From positions 1-5,157 of the forward strand of contig JALUQR010000068.1 in the NCBI GenBank assembly GCA_027017505.1: 5,157 nucleotides of DNA, written 5' to 3'. How positions within the stretch are numbered: position 1 is the first letter of the stretch; each line of letters opens with the position of its first letter. The notes below the pieces were generated by a model. The model made no database searches. It was not told where the DNA came from and was given only the letters and a program-made list of their open reading frames with translations. The stretch comes from a bacterium (GTDB taxonomy: Bacteria > Desulfobacterota > GWC2-55-46 > DRQE01). Position numbers and translations under genes: made by a program. This document shows positions 4,623 to 5,157 of the stretch, piece after piece.

Positions 4623-5157
4623 ATGAGACGGTGTCCCGAATGTAATTATACCCGTGCATGGCGGCTTGCAGATGGTCGTTTTAAGTGTAAAAGGTGTAAT
4701 AAGCGATACAGCTGGACCTCTGTATGAAAGGCCTGTAGATTGCCTGATAGTATCAAGAGACGATTGCTTGAGTTTTTTGTTCTCGGCGTTCCAGTCTACA
4801 GGCTGAGATTCAGGGTGCCAGTATCTAAAAGAGCGATACAAAGGTTTTTTCGTCTGATAAGAGCTGTGCTTGCCCTCAAAGAAGAGTGCAGAGAGCCCTT
4901 TCATGGCGCTATAGAGTGCGATGAGACCACATTTGGTGGGCGTAGAAAGGGCAAGCGTGGCCGGGGTGCAAGTGGCAAGATTATAGTTTTTGGTATTCTT
5001 CAGCGTAACGGTATGGTAAAAGTATTTCCTGTTCAGGGACGCAAAGGTGAGGAGATTATCAGGCTTGTTAGAGAACATACTAAGCCGGGGAGTCTTTACT
5101 ACACCGATGACTGGCGTGCTTATGGTTCTCTTGCCATAAGGGGAGACCATATTGTGG
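4623..5157 (+). pseudogene. IS1595-family (IS1016/ISPna2-like) DDE transposase, interrupted by in-frame TGA and cut by window end
   Basis: Reading from ATG 4623, a short zinc ribbon (C4-x2-C7 and C22-x2-C25, 'CPECNYTRAWRLADGRFKC') runs into TGA at 4725-4727 (codon 35). The same frame then stays open to the window end. It continues with a helix-turn-helix-like stretch ('VPVYRLRFRVPVSKRAIQRF') and the ISXO2-like catalytic core. The first catalytic Asp is D100 in 'IECDETTFGGRRKGKRGRG', and the second is D162 in 'YYTDDWRAYGS'. This closely follows the pattern of the IS1016 transposase. The third catalytic residue would lie downstream. Only one stop breaks about 178 codons, so the damage is recent, or the stop is read through. 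A one-base change from TGG (Trp), CGA (Arg) or GGA (Gly) would explain it. The product would cut and paste the IS. Confidence 0.8.
4731..4803 (+). other. 12-bp long-range stem starting three bases after the in-frame TGA
   Basis: GCCTGTAGATTG (4731-4742) pairs with CAGTCTACAGGC (4792-4803) over 12 consecutive positions, 11 Watson-Crick and one T-G wobble (4740/4794). The enclosed segment is 49 nt and contains a smaller TCAAG/CTTGA pairing. The stem begins right after the TGA at 4725-4727 and lies inside coding sequence. It could influence ribosomes at the stop codon or be coincidental; function unknown. Confidence 0.4.

Larger units (their letters stand above)
4581..5157 (+). mobile_element. 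Left part of an IS1595-superfamily insertion sequence (right end outside window)
   Basis: The transposase reading frame starting at 4623 identifies the element. Its left end is inferred at GGG 4581, because terminal repeats of this family often begin with G-runs and the first bases form a compact non-coding leader ahead of the transposase. If so, the 8 bp before it (AAGGTAAT, 4573-4580) would be the target duplication, and the copy should be found at the right end. The right inverted repeat is beyond the window, so the boundary is an estimate. The element lies in the same orientation as the rnf genes. Confidence 0.6.

Noticed and set aside
4725..4727. TGA reassigned to an amino acid throughout the genome
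   Set aside because: TGA serves as the normal stop of the patatin-like gene, rnfC, rnfD and rnfE in this window, and no other coding frame contains one.
4725..4770. Selenocysteine insertion at the transposase TGA
   Set aside because: There is no compact hairpin with a typical bacterial SECIS apical loop at the right distance, and no precedent I know of for this family. The long stem has a 49-nt interior.
4773..4850. Programmed frameshifting at T6 runs (4773-4778, 4845-4850)
   Set aside because: The zero frame stays open through both runs and contains the catalytic core, while a shift would leave the transposase frame and soon meet stops.
4584..5150. 188-codon antisense reading frame opposite the transposase
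   Set aside because: The sense strand carries clear zinc-ribbon and DDE motifs; the antisense product has no recognisable features.

Overview
The window looks like chromosome from an anaerobic bacterium with moderate GC. It favours ATA for isoleucine and AGG/AGA for arginine, a bias seen in some thermophilic or Nitrospirota/Thermodesulfobacterota-like lineages, but the sequence does not fix the phylum. TGA ends rnfC, rnfD and rnfE, so the standard stop code applies.

Layout, all on the + strand: (1) 1-201 is the 3' end of a patatin-like phospholipase gene, closing on a weak terminator-like hairpin. (2) 202-444 is an intergenic stretch with a previously unexplained set of nested complementary segments (210-350). 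These fold on paper into a three-way junction, followed by two tandem sigma70-like promoter candidates just upstream of rnfC. (3) 445-4541 is a compact rnfC-rnfD-rnfG-rnfE-rnfA operon with gaps of 12 and 4 nt, a 37-nt overlap and one ATGA overlap. (4) 4542-4580 is a short spacer holding a Shine-Dalgarno-like AAGAGG and a three-codon ATG stub. (5) From about 4581 to the window end is the left part of an IS1595-superfamily (IS1016/ISPna2-like) insertion sequence.

The five Rnf genes encode most of the ion-translocating ferredoxin:NAD+ oxidoreductase. RnfC is the soluble FMN/Fe-S subunit that handles NAD(H). RnfD and RnfG carry covalent FMN, and RnfE and RnfA are paired membrane subunits with a conserved cysteine in each half. 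The usual sixth gene, rnfB (the ferredoxin-facing Fe-S subunit), normally follows rnfA in this CDGEAB order, but an insertion sequence sits there instead. Either rnfB lies beyond the element or it has been broken or displaced.

The most interesting points are the putative structured RNA ahead of rnfC, the IS at the rnfA/rnfB junction, and two hairpins in the IS. One is a perfect 9-bp hairpin ending directly at the transposase start codon. The other is a 12-bp stem beginning three bases after an in-frame TGA that splits the transposase. Both could be expression controls, but the TGA may equally be plain decay. All functional calls come from reading the sequence by eye; no database search was run.
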